This document shows, in pieces, positions 1-8,153 of a DNA stretch of 64,000 nucleotides (the first letter of the stretch is position 1; every line of letters begins with the position of its first letter). This DNA comes from Burkholderiales bacterium (GTDB lineage Bacteria; Pseudomonadota; Gammaproteobacteria; Burkholderiales; WYBJ01). Location of the stretch: positions 124,001 through 188,000 of the forward strand of contig JADLAC010000051.1 in NCBI GenBank assembly GCA_020848435.1, given 5' to 3'. The notes beneath the pieces are model-generated. The model did no database searches. It saw only the letters and a list, made by a program, of their open reading frames with translations, and had not been told where the DNA came from. The translations under genes and the position numbers were made by a program.

Positions 1-270
1 CGACCTCGCCGCGATCTCCGAGCCGATGATCCCGCTCGCACCGGGGCGAAGATCCACGATCACCTGCTGCCCCCAGTTCTGCGTCATTCGCGCGCCGATC
101 AGGCGCGCCAGCGCATCGTTGCCGCCGCCTGCCGACGACGGTACGATCCAGCGTATGGGTTTGGACGGATACTTGTCCGCGCCTGCCTGCTCCTGGGCCG
201 CGCTCCCGCACGACAGCGTGACCAGGACGAGCGCGGGAAGTGCTGCTGAACAGATTTTGCGTACGCGCAT
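1..270 (-). CDS. Bug/TctC-family solute-binding receptor, N-terminal part only
   Basis: This is the first 90 codons of a periplasmic binding protein of the Bug (TctC) family; the gene runs off the left edge of the window. The ATG at 270 follows GAGGAGGGTC, a good ribosome-binding site. The product begins MRVRKIC, then a hydrophobic stretch ending near CGSAAQ as an export signal. The mature start carries the family hallmark YPSKPIRWIVP, a GGGNDALAR loop, and the second ligand loop DLRPGASGIIG. Family members bind carboxylates in a Venus-flytrap cleft, with or without the TctAB permease. The substrate cannot be told. The gene faces away from the operon starting at 647. Confidence 0.9.
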   Translation of the reverse strand, partial: MRVRKICSAALPALVLVTLSCGSAAQEQAGADKYPSKPIRWIVPSSAGGGNDALARLIGARMTQNWGQQVIVDLRPGASGIIGSEIAARS

Positions 271-646
271 GACCCTCCTCCGGCCCGAGCTGCGCTTGCG
301 CTTCGGGCATCGTGCTCGATCGCCTGCCGGGAATCGACGGCCGCGACGCCTATGTGCGTGCGTACGCCGATGTCCCCGATCTGAGCATCAGACCTTCTCG
401 TCTCCCCGTTTGTCGCATCGGAGTATAGCGGCCCGCCTCGCGGCCATCTTTGCCCTGCGCGCTAGAGTCCTCTCCACTTCGCGGTGGTTATCGATCGCTC
501 CGCCGCATCTACACTACGCCGCTGCAACGCAGGAGGCTCACTTTCCGCTCGTACGCCGCGACCACCGACGCGGTTCGGGTACGGCACACCGCGCGGCAGC
601 GTGGCATGTCCGCCGGCGCCGGATTTCCACCTCTTAGGCTCTCTAC
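271..646. other. divergent intergenic region, no gene seen
   Basis: These 376 bases separate the truncated Bug gene on the minus strand from the operon that starts at 647. The open frames here have compositions unlike the neighbouring proteins, with many Arg and Ser residues and no recognisable motif. The stretch should hold the two divergent promoters. No convincing -35/-10 pair, hairpin or repeat was found by eye. Confidence 0.5.
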
Positions 647-1792
647 ATGGATAGCACGCAGCAAACGAATCCGTTCCTGACCCGCGGAGAGAACGCCCGG
701 AAGGTGCTACAGCGCGACCCCAATCCGCACATCTTCCGCCCCATCGCTTTCAGGTCGATTACCGCCAGAAACCGCATCGTGGTCTCGCCCATGTGCCAGT
801 ACTCCGCGACCGACGGCGTACCCAACGACTGGCACTTCCAGCATCTCGCCTCGCGCGCCGTCGGCGGCGCCGGGCTGGTGTTCACCGAGGTCACCCACGT
901 CGAGCCACGCGGACGGATCACGCCCTACTGCCTGGGCTTGTGGAACGACGAGCAGGTTGCGGAGTTCAGGCGCATCACCAAGTTCATCAAGGAACAAGGC
1001 GCGCTGGCCGGGATACAGCTGGGGCACGCCGGCCGCAAGGGCTCCACCGGACGCGCGTGCGATGGGGGCAAACCCCTCACGCGCAACGAAGGGGGGTGGG
1101 AAGTCATCGCACCCTCTGCGATTCCATACGGCGACGGCCACCTCATGCCCGTCGAAATGGACCAGGCGACCATCCGGGAGGTGCTGCAGGCCTTTTCCGA
1201 GTCGGCACGACGAGCGCGAGAAGCGGGTTTCCAGGTACTGGAGCTCCACGCGGCGCACGGCTACCTGATCCATCAGTTTCTTTCGCCCATATCCAACCAG
1301 CGCAAGGACAACTACGGCGGCTCGTTCGAGAACCGCATCCGCTTCGCGCTCGAAGCCGTCGACGCAACGCGCTCCGAATGGCCGAGCGAGCTGCCCTTGT
1401 TCGTCCGCATATCCGCGACGGACTGGATCGACGGCGGCTGGGATCTGGAGTCGAGCGTCGAGCTGTCGCGGATACTCAAGGCCGGCAGACAGGTGGATTT
1501 GATCGACTGCTCGAGCGCCGCGTTGAGTCCAATGCAGAAGCTGACTATCTACCCGGGCTATCAAGTGCCTTTCGCGGCCGCCGTGCGCAACCAGGCCGGC
1601 ATCCCGACCGGCGCAGTCGGCCTGATCCATAGCGCGGACATGGCCGAGCTCATCCTGGCGCGCGGCGATGCCGACCTCATCTTCCTCGGCCGCGCCATGC
1701 TGGCCGACCCCTACTGGCCGATACACGCGGCGAAGACCCTGCGCGCCAATTACACCTGGCCGTGGCAGTACGAACGGGGGGATGTCTACTGA
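647..1792 (+). CDS. NADH:flavin oxidoreductase, old yellow enzyme (YqjM-like class)
   Basis: A 381-residue FMN-dependent ene-reductase predicted to reduce activated C=C bonds of enals, enones or enoyl derivatives with NAD(P)H in the cytoplasm. The TIM barrel starts near residue 28. SPMCQYSA carries Cys50, the flavin-tuning cysteine that marks the YqjM/thermophilic-like class. HAGRKGS follows, then ELHAAHGYLIHQFLSP with the substrate-binding histidine region, and NYGGSFENRIRF; FLGRAMLADP sits near the C-terminus at the phosphate site. The length fits the class. It is the first gene of a four-gene operon with an amidohydrolase-fold protein, an epimerase and a Bug receptor, so it probably acts on an unsaturated acid or its CoA ester. 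The upstream Shine-Dalgarno is weak. Confidence 0.93.
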   Translation: MDSTQQTNPFLTRGENARKVLQRDPNPHIFRPIAFRSITARNRIVVSPMCQYSATDGVPNDWHFQHLASRAVGGAGLVFTEVTHVEPRGRITPYCLGLWNDEQVAEFRRITKFIKEQGALAGIQLGHAGRKGSTGRACDGGKPLTRNEGGWEVIAPSAIPYGDGHLMPVEMDQATIREVLQAFSESARRAREAGFQVLELHAAHGYLIHQFLSPISNQRKDNYGGSFENRIRFALEAVDATRSEWPSELPLFVRISATDWIDGGWDLESSVELSRILKAGRQVDLIDCSSAALSPMQKLTIYPGYQVPFAAAVRNQAGIPTGAVGLIHSADMAELILARGDADLIFLGRAMLADPYWPIHAAKTLRANYTWPWQYERGDVY

Positions 1793-1902
1793 CACGCGCG
1801 GTCGCTTCTTCATTCGCGTAAGCAACCGGCCCCGAACTGCACGCGCATCGCGCGCAGCCGCGGCTTTCTCAGGCAACCCGCAGCAGAAGACCAGGGGACA
1901 TC

Positions 1903-2751
1903 ATGGCTAAAGTGATCGATATCCGTTGTCGGCCGCCGATCGGAACGTTTCTGAAGATGGCGATGTACGCGAACAAGGCGAGAAGCGCGGAGATGGCCAA
2001 GGCCAAGGGGCTCGAGCTGGCGCCGTCCATGATGCACGACTCGATGGATCTCTTCTTCCAGGAGATGGACAGCATCGGCGACTACCTGGCTTGCGTGTCG
2101 GGCCTCAAACGCGGCATCGACCTGAAGTGGGGATGGATCGAGAACGACGAGGTCTACGCCATCGTGAAGCAGCACCCCAGGCGGATGATAGGCATCGGCT
2201 CGATCGACGCGACCGACAGGCGTCAGGCACTGGACGACGTGGACCGCTGCATCAACGAGTACGGCTTCAAGGCCATCGTCATCGAGCCCGGGACGCACAA
2301 GGATCCCATGTACGCGGACGACCGGCGCCTGTACCCCGTCTACTCCAAGTGCGCGGACTTGGGCATACCGCTGTTCCTGATGGTCGGGGGAAACGCCGGC
2401 CCGAACGTGAGCTATACCGATCCGGTGCATCTGGAGAACGTCGCCGTCGACTTTCCGGAGATGAAGATCGTCGTCATCCACGGCGGCTGGCCCTGGGTCA
2501 CGCAGGTCCTGCACGTGGCGTATCGGCGCCCGAACGTCTACATCTCCGCAGACGTTTCCATGCTGTTTCCGGGAGGTGACCAGTACGTATCGGCGATCAA
2601 TTCCTATCTCTCCGACCGGTTCCTGTACTCCAGCGCCTGCCCGCTGACGCCCATCGTCGGGTACTTCGACAAGTTCAAGACGCTCGGCGTGCACGACGCG
2701 CACATGGAGAAGGTGCTCTACAAGAACACCGCGACGCTCCTCAAGCTGTGA
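1903..2751 (+). CDS. amidohydrolase-2 (ACMSD-like) fold protein with degenerate metal site
   Basis: A 282-residue protein with the TIM-barrel layout of the amidohydrolase-2/ACMSD family, whose members decarboxylate or hydrolyse carboxylic acids with a bound Zn or Mn. Here the usual metal ligands are mostly gone. The N-terminal HxH is IDIRCRPP (residues 5-12), the strand that normally gives the next His reads IPLFLMVGG, and the C-terminal Asp site reads YSSACPL instead of the usual SDYP. Only the VIHGGWPWV histidine remains. It either acts without metal or has become a binding or regulatory protein. It sits 110 bases after the ene-reductase and 31 bases before the epimerase-like gene. The fold assignment is good; the reaction is unknown. 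Confidence 0.87.
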   Translation: MAKVIDIRCRPPIGTFLKMAMYANKARSAEMAKAKGLELAPSMMHDSMDLFFQEMDSIGDYLACVSGLKRGIDLKWGWIENDEVYAIVKQHPRRMIGIGSIDATDRRQALDDVDRCINEYGFKAIVIEPGTHKDPMYADDRRLYPVYSKCADLGIPLFLMVGGNAGPNVSYTDPVHLENVAVDFPEMKIVVIHGGWPWVTQVLHVAYRRPNVYISADVSMLFPGGDQYVSAINSYLSDRFLYSSACPLTPIVGYFDKFKTLGVHDAHMEKVLYKNTATLLKL

Positions 2752-2782
2752 TTGCGTCGCTCGGTGACCCGAGGAAGACGAT

Positions 2783-3763
2783 ATGCACGTATGCGTCACC
2801 GGCGGATTGGGGGTCATAGGCTCCTGGGTCACGAGGCTGCTCGTCGAGCGCGGCATCCGGCCCGTCGTACTGAGCCGCAATCCCGACTTCTCGCTCCTGC
2901 CCGATTGCGTCGGTCGGTTCGACTTCGTCGCGTGCGACATCCAGGACGCCGAGCGCGTCGACGGCATTTTCAGATCGCAGAAGTTCGACGGCGTGGTGCA
3001 CGGCGCGGCTCTCACCATGGCCTTGTCCGAGGCGTCTCCGATCGATGCGATCAAGGTCAACGACGTCGGCACGGCCATCGTCATGAACGCCGTCGGCGCG
3101 AGCGGCGCTCGGCGCGTCGTCTTCGTGAGCTCCGGATCGATCTACGACGTATGGCGCGACGAGCAGGAAACGACGCAGGTGGTTCTGCGCGAGGACTATC
3201 CGATCCGGCCGGTGCACATCTCCCGGATCACCAAGGTGGCGGCGGAAGAGATCGGCCGCTACTTCGCGAGGCGCTACGGCTTTCGATTCGCGGCCATACG
3301 CTCGTCCACCATGTACGGCCCGGGCAAGCTCAGGCACCACGGCAGCCAAGCAATCCATGCCTTGCTGGTCGAAAACGCCATCGAAGGCCGCCCAACCAGG
3401 ATAGACCACGGCGGCGACCAGCTGGACGACATCATCTATGCAGCGGATATCGCCCAGGCGATCGTGAGCGCGCTCGTCAGGCCGCAGCTGCGTTACGACG
3501 TCTACAACATCGCCTCCGGACAGTCCATTACGCTGCGGACGTTCGCCGACGCCGTCAAGACGGTCTTCCCGAACGCGGCGATCGCGATCGGCGCAGGGAA
3601 GAACTACCTCGGCAGCGGCCTGGTCAAGGACCGCGCATTCGACGTATCACGCGCCCGGACCGATCTGGAGTTCGTGCAGAAGTACGACCTGGTCAGCGCC
3701 ATCAGGAGCTACCGCGATCTGCACGGGCTCATGAAGACGTCCGCCGCATCGAATCGTGCTTGA
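2783..3763 (+). CDS. NAD-dependent epimerase/dehydratase-like protein (extended SDR)
   Basis: A 326-residue extended short-chain dehydrogenase. The Rossmann motif GGLGVIG lies at residues 7-13, and an acidic stretch VACDIQDAERV corresponds to the adenine-binding D-x-x-D region. FVSSGSIYDV marks the Ser/Thr active-site strand, and TMYGPGK the sugar-nucleotide region. The catalytic YxxxK motif is altered: the lysine in SRITKVAAEE is present, but the position four before it is Ser rather than Tyr. The family oxidises, epimerises or dehydrates activated sugars and some acids. Given the neighbours (ene-reductase, amidohydrolase fold, Bug), a small-molecule dehydrogenase role is as likely as sugar metabolism. 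AGGAAGACG precedes the start. Confidence 0.88.
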   Translation: MHVCVTGGLGVIGSWVTRLLVERGIRPVVLSRNPDFSLLPDCVGRFDFVACDIQDAERVDGIFRSQKFDGVVHGAALTMALSEASPIDAIKVNDVGTAIVMNAVGASGARRVVFVSSGSIYDVWRDEQETTQVVLREDYPIRPVHISRITKVAAEEIGRYFARRYGFRFAAIRSSTMYGPGKLRHHGSQAIHALLVENAIEGRPTRIDHGGDQLDDIIYAADIAQAIVSALVRPQLRYDVYNIASGQSITLRTFADAVKTVFPNAAIAIGAGKNYLGSGLVKDRAFDVSRARTDLEFVQKYDLVSAIRSYRDLHGLMKTSAASNRA

Positions 3764-3865
3764 AGCCTGCGGCAAATCCAAGGCGCGGGCACGCGCGGAC
3801 TGGCGCAGCTCGCGGAGAGCCAGACGGGCGCGTGCGCAGTGCTAACTCGCTCAGGAGGAAGTAGC

Positions 3866-4822
3866 ATGCGGTTGCTCCAATCCGCAACGAGCGTTGCGTT
3901 GTGGCTCTCGCTTTCGGCTGCGTTCGCACAGTATCCGACCAAGCCCGTACGGCTCATTGTGCCGCTGGCTCCCGGAGGAGGCGTCGACGCCCTGGCACGC
4001 GTCATCGGCACCAGCCTGAGCGACAGCTTCAAGCAGAGCGTGATCGTCGACAACCGGCCCGGCGCGACTGGAAGCATCGGTGCGGTGCTGACGGCACGCT
4101 CCGCCCCGGACGGGTACACCCTGTTGATGGCAAGCGCGAGCTTTCTGCTCTACCCCCTGATGCAGCAGAGCCCGTACGATCCTCTGCGCGACTTCGCTCC
4201 GATTACGCAAGCGGTGTCGCTGCCGCTGCTCCTGGTCATGCATGCCGGCGTTCCCGCATCTAACGTGCGCGAGCTCATTTCGTTCGCCAAGGCGCGACCG
4301 GGGATGGTCAAGTTCGGCTCGTCCGGGAGCGGAGGCTTTCCTCATCTCGCCGCCGAGCTGCTGAAGTCGACGGCAGGCATGGATATCATTCACGTACCGT
4401 ACAAGGGCAATGCCTCGGCTGTGCCAGATCTGCTCGCAGGCCAGATCCAGTTCATGTTCGCCGGGCTCGGGCTTACCATGCCGCATATGAAGAGCGGCAA
4501 GCTGCGCGGCTTGGCGGTGAGCGGCCGCACCCGCCTGAAAGCGATACCGGAGCTCCCTCCACTGAGCGAGGCCGGCGTTCCGGGGTACGAGGCTACCCAA
4601 TCCTACGGCGTACTCGCGCCCAAGGGCACCCCCAAGCCCATCATCGATCGTCTGCGGCGCGACATCGCGGTCGCGTTGCAGCGGCCCGAGACCACCAACC
4701 TGATGGCGATGGACGGCGCGGAACCGGTGGCCAGCGAGCCCGCGGAGTACGCCAGGCACATCGAGTCGGAAATGACCAAGTGGCGCAAGGTCATCAGAGA
4801 GTCGAGCGTAACGAGCGGCTGA
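3866..4822 (+). CDS. Bug/TctC-family solute-binding receptor
   Basis: A 318-residue exported receptor. The ATG at 3866 is preceded by AGGAGGA at the right distance; an in-frame GTG at 3839 has no such site and would add residues before the signal. The signal MRLLQSATSVALWLSLS ends at AFA-QYP. Ligand loops are PLAPGGGVDALAR, DNRPGATGSIG and HVPYKGNASAVPDLLAG, with the canonical SEAGVPGYEA hinge motif later. It is the last gene of the ene-reductase operon, 102 bases after the epimerase-like gene, so it may bind the substrate of that pathway. There are no membrane subunits nearby. Confidence 0.95.
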   Translation: MRLLQSATSVALWLSLSAAFAQYPTKPVRLIVPLAPGGGVDALARVIGTSLSDSFKQSVIVDNRPGATGSIGAVLTARSAPDGYTLLMASASFLLYPLMQQSPYDPLRDFAPITQAVSLPLLLVMHAGVPASNVRELISFAKARPGMVKFGSSGSGGFPHLAAELLKSTAGMDIIHVPYKGNASAVPDLLAGQIQFMFAGLGLTMPHMKSGKLRGLAVSGRTRLKAIPELPPLSEAGVPGYEATQSYGVLAPKGTPKPIIDRLRRDIAVALQRPETTNLMAMDGAEPVASEPAEYARHIESEMTKWRKVIRESSVTSG

Positions 4823-5096
4823 ATCCTGAGGGTGCGCGCGCAGCGTGCGGATAATGGAGCTTCGCGCCGCCACCTGGCCGCGCTGCTCGACCTCGACTGC
4901 GGCGAACAGTGGGGAATAGGCCTCCGCGATAGAGCTCGCTTTCTCGAACGACAGACGCACACCGCAGCGCCATCGTAGTAACTGAGCATTCCGCCGCGCC
5001 TGACGATGGCGAGTTTGCGTGCTATGAGAGACGGTCGCGATCTCCGGCTTGTCGCCGAACGATGATGTTCACTCTTGCCGGCGCATACGAGCTCCT

Positions 5097-6026
5097 TCAT
5101 CGGATCCGTGCCAGCGCCTTAAGGCTCTTGATGAGTTGCCGGTCCCTCTCCTTGGTCTGAAACCTCGCCTCCTCCTGCGAGTACTCCTTCAGGCCGGTGC
5201 GGCCCTGATCGATCATTTCCTGCAAGAATGCCGGAAACGGGCCCAGGCTCCCGTTCTGCAGGTCGATCGACTCCCAGTTGTTCTTGAATCCCTCGAGTGA
5301 CCCCAAATTCAGTCGCTCTATCGGGCCCAAACATGCCATCCGAAACCCAAAGCCATGCTTGGCGACTGTGTCGATATCCTCGGCGCTCGCTATCCCCCTT
5401 TCCAGCAGGTCGAATGCAACTTTGCTAAGCGCATATTGCATGGCATTTTGGATGTGACCGGGATTCTCCTTGCATACTGCGGTGACTTTTCCAATTCGTT
5501 CCAGCAAAGTCCTGGTTGTCGATGCCGTCTCGGTGGACGTCTTCGGGCCGAGCACGACCTCTACGAGTTGGATGATATGGGCGGGTTTGACCCAATGCGT
5601 TCCTATGACTCGATCCGGCCTGCTGGTGACAGAGCCTATCTGTTCGATGCTCAAGGTCGATGTGCACGACGCCAGTATCACTTCTTCTTGACACCATGAG
5701 TCAATTTGACGGAAAAGCTCTTGCTTCGCCTCCATGACTTCCGGGATAACTTCCGTAACGTATTGCGCTCCACGACACGCTGACTCCAGATCCACAGTGG
5801 TGCGGATGAGCTGTAACGTTCTGCCGCAGTCTTGTTCAGCCAGAATTTTCATTTCGACAAACAGGTCCAGGTTGTCCCGGATCTTTTGTGATGCCTTTTT
5901 CAAGCTCGATTCGCTCCTGCCAACCAGCGATACCCCGATGCCTGCTTGCGCGAAAGTCTGTGCGATGCCGATCCCCATGGGGCCATTTCCCACCACAACC
6001 ACATTTCTGATGGCACTTGCATTCAT
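5097..6026 (-). CDS. 3-hydroxyacyl-CoA dehydrogenase family protein (NAD-binding)
   Basis: A 309-residue two-domain dehydrogenase of the 3-hydroxyacyl-CoA dehydrogenase/L-gulonate dehydrogenase/carnitine dehydrogenase group, which oxidises a 3-hydroxy acid or its CoA ester with NAD. The Rossmann motif GNGPMGIG is at residues 13-20. SCTSTLSIEQIG and IGTHWVKPAHIIQLVEVV correspond to the catalytic region, with the His of the His-Glu pair in GTHW. The usual hydroxyacyl-CoA form reads GxHFFNP here, so WVKP points towards a non-CoA hydroxy acid such as carnitine or gulonate. Base composition is clearly lower in GC (near 50% in sampled lines) than the flanks, and the gene stands alone, which suggests recent acquisition. 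The 274 bases downstream hold nothing recognisable. Confidence 0.9.
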   Translation of the reverse strand: MNASAIRNVVVVGNGPMGIGIAQTFAQAGIGVSLVGRSESSLKKASQKIRDNLDLFVEMKILAEQDCGRTLQLIRTTVDLESACRGAQYVTEVIPEVMEAKQELFRQIDSWCQEEVILASCTSTLSIEQIGSVTSRPDRVIGTHWVKPAHIIQLVEVVLGPKTSTETASTTRTLLERIGKVTAVCKENPGHIQNAMQYALSKVAFDLLERGIASAEDIDTVAKHGFGFRMACLGPIERLNLGSLEGFKNNWESIDLQNGSLGPFPAFLQEMIDQGRTGLKEYSQEEARFQTKERDRQLIKSLKALARIR

Positions 6027-6241
6027 ACTCAGTCTTCCGTCAACTTGATGTCTCTAACTGGCTCTTTTGCGACACAAGCCTCCGAAGATCGCCAGCACGT
6101 GCGGGGCACGGCCCTCGGCGCGGGGAGGGCTAGGCACGCGCAGTCCTGCCAAGGACCACATGTTCGACCTGACGCTGGAAGGACGCAACGTCGCGAGTGC
6201 TGGTTCGACTTGACTCCGATGCAGTCGCGGGACCCGCCGAG

Positions 6242-6982
6242 TCAGGCGAGCGAGCGCAGCAGGCTGCCGAAGCCCTCGATTGTGGCGCGCACGCCACGCC
6301 GGCGCATCGGACACCATATGAACGCATTCATCCAGGACACCACCTTCGTGCCGAGCTCTTGCTCGAGCAAAGCTACATTGTGGATGCTGCCCCATGACCC
6401 GCACGCGATGTAGATGCCATCGGGCCGCTGCGCAGACTCCAGAAAGGTCTTGCGCGCAAGATCGTACTCGACGGAGATCGGCAACTTACGAATGTCGGCG
6501 TTGCGGCGCATCCCCAGGCCGTTCATCGCGATCACGTCGATGCCCTCGGACTTCAGGTACGCCTTGATGCGCTCGTTGATGACGGGCTCGAACGGCGTCG
6601 CAAGCGCCAGCGTTTTCAGCTCGAAGTAGCGCATCGCATCGAGCACGCCGGTGGCATCCGAGATGCAGGGCAAGCCGGAGGCCTGCGCCATGCGGTCGTC
6701 GAGCGTGCGATGAAAGCCAGGCCCCTGCAGCACAATCGGCGGAATGCCCAGAAGATAGATCAAGTCGACATCGAACGCCGCCAACTGCTTGCACGCCTGC
6801 TCGATGCCCGCGGCGGCGTCGCCAATATCATCGTCGCCGAGGTGTCTCACGGTCAGCGAAACGGTCGTGAGGTCGACCCCGTCGGGGACCACCTCATAGA
6901 ACTCTCGGACTAGCCGCGGCGGCACTGGGGTAGGGAAGATCAGCCCAATATGCAGCCGCCAGCCTATAGTGCCTTCGGCCAT
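6242..6982 (-). CDS. maleate isomerase / arylmalonate decarboxylase-like protein (Asp/Glu racemase superfamily)
   Basis: A 246-residue member of the Asp/Glu racemase superfamily, in the branch of maleate cis-trans isomerase and arylmalonate decarboxylase. The ATG at 6982 follows GAGGGGGA; an in-frame TTG at 7024 is less likely. The second catalytic cysteine is visible in YIACGSWGS (Cys194), but the region of the first, LLGIPPIVLQGPGF near residue 80, has no cysteine. One-cysteine members include decarboxylases, so racemase or isomerase chemistry is not assured. It is the third gene of the flavoprotein-Bug operon read from 9647, which suggests a dicarboxylate or its unsaturated product as substrate. 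Confidence 0.87.
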   Translation of the reverse strand: MAEGTIGWRLHIGLIFPTPVPPRLVREFYEVVPDGVDLTTVSLTVRHLGDDDIGDAAAGIEQACKQLAAFDVDLIYLLGIPPIVLQGPGFHRTLDDRMAQASGLPCISDATGVLDAMRYFELKTLALATPFEPVINERIKAYLKSEGIDVIAMNGLGMRRNADIRKLPISVEYDLARKTFLESAQRPDGIYIACGSWGSIHNVALLEQELGTKVVSWMNAFIWCPMRRRGVRATIEGFGSLLRSLA

Positions 6983-7036
6983 CGGATTCCCCCTCTGGTA
7001 TTGCCAGCCGATCCGAGAAGGCAAACGCGCATCGCG

Positions 7037-8050
7037 CTAGCGCTTTTCGAGCTTGATATTGGCCTGAGCGATGACCTCTCCCCAGCGCGCCGGCTCGGCG
7101 GCGACGAACTGCTGGAATTCCTGTAGCGTGACGGATGGGTGAACGTCGAGGCCCAGGCCGCGCAGCGCAGCCCGCGCCTCGTCCGACTTCATCACCGCCT
7201 GCACTTCCGCATACAGACGCTGCACGATCGCGGTCGGGGTCTTCGCCGGTGCGACCACACCGAACCAGTTGGCGATCGCCAGTTTGTCGAAGCCCGACTC
7301 GCTTAGCGTCGGCACGTCCGTCATGCCGAAATACCGTTCGGGCGTCGTAACTGCGTACACCTTGACCTTGCCTCCCATGCGCAACGTTGCAGCGCGTCCG
7401 GCCGGGAGCATCTGCAGATCGGTCTGCCCACCCATCAGCGCAGTAACAGCCGGCGCTTCGCCTTGAAATGGAACGTGCAGCAGGTTGAGGCCCAAGCGCA
7501 GCTTGACGATTTCCATCCCCAGTTGCGATGCGCTGCCGAGCCCTGCGGACGAATACGAGTACCTGCCGGGATTGGCCTGCACGACCTGGACCATCTCCCT
7601 CAGGGATGCCGCCGGGAAGTCGCCACGCGCCACGACACTGAACGGGTTGATGGCGAACGCTGCGATAGCGACGAAATCCTTGGCCGGATCGTAGGAGAGC
7701 TTGCTGAAGGTGTGCGGGTTGATACCATGCGTTTCGGAGCTCGCGACGAGCAGCGTGTAGCCGTCCGCGGGAGCCTTCGCGACGAAAGTCGCGCCGATCA
7801 TCGCGGTGGCGCCGGGCTTGTTCTCCACCACGACCGGATTCGATAGCCGCGTCTGTAGCTGGCTCGCGAGCATGCGGCCCGCGGAATCGGTAATGCCGCC
7901 GGCCGGCCACGGAACGATGATCCTGACCGGCTTGGTCGGGTAGTCCTGAGACCATGCCGCGCTGGCGAAGGGGCACAGCATTGCAGCCATTATCGCGCGC
8001 AGCGCGAGGCTGGCCAGCGCTCTCCTCCTTCCCTTGTTTTCGAGACTCAT
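7037..8050 (-). CDS. Bug/TctC-family solute-binding receptor
   Basis: A 337-residue receptor starting at ATG 8050 behind GGGAGGCACC. A long signal of about 35 residues has a charged start (ENKGRRR) and the cut site near SAAWSQ-DYPTKP. The first ligand loop is PWPAGGITDSAGR, the second ENKPGATAMIG. The usual PYKG element is HVPFQGEAPAVTALMGG, with Phe-Gln in place of Tyr-Lys. It lies 103 bases after the flavoprotein and 54 before the maleate-isomerase-like gene on the same strand, so it probably captures the dicarboxylate that these two enzymes handle. Confidence 0.95.
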   Translation of the reverse strand: MSLENKGRRRALASLALRAIMAAMLCPFASAAWSQDYPTKPVRIIVPWPAGGITDSAGRMLASQLQTRLSNPVVVENKPGATAMIGATFVAKAPADGYTLLVASSETHGINPHTFSKLSYDPAKDFVAIAAFAINPFSVVARGDFPAASLREMVQVVQANPGRYSYSSAGLGSASQLGMEIVKLRLGLNLLHVPFQGEAPAVTALMGGQTDLQMLPAGRAATLRMGGKVKVYAVTTPERYFGMTDVPTLSESGFDKLAIANWFGVVAPAKTPTAIVQRLYAEVQAVMKSDEARAALRGLGLDVHPSVTLQEFQQFVAAEPARWGEVIAQANIKLEKR

Positions 8051-8153
8051 GGTGCCTCCCTTAGTGCGCGCAGCTTCGGCGCAATGACCTCTTGGGGCCG
8101 AAGCCTGAGAAAGCTGGTATTGGAACGATCGCATCGTTTGCCTCGCCTTTCGA

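Noticed and set aside
26-637. Open frame opposite and beyond the truncated Bug gene
   Set aside because: The first 270 bases are the antisense of a clear Bug N-terminus, and the rest has no motif.
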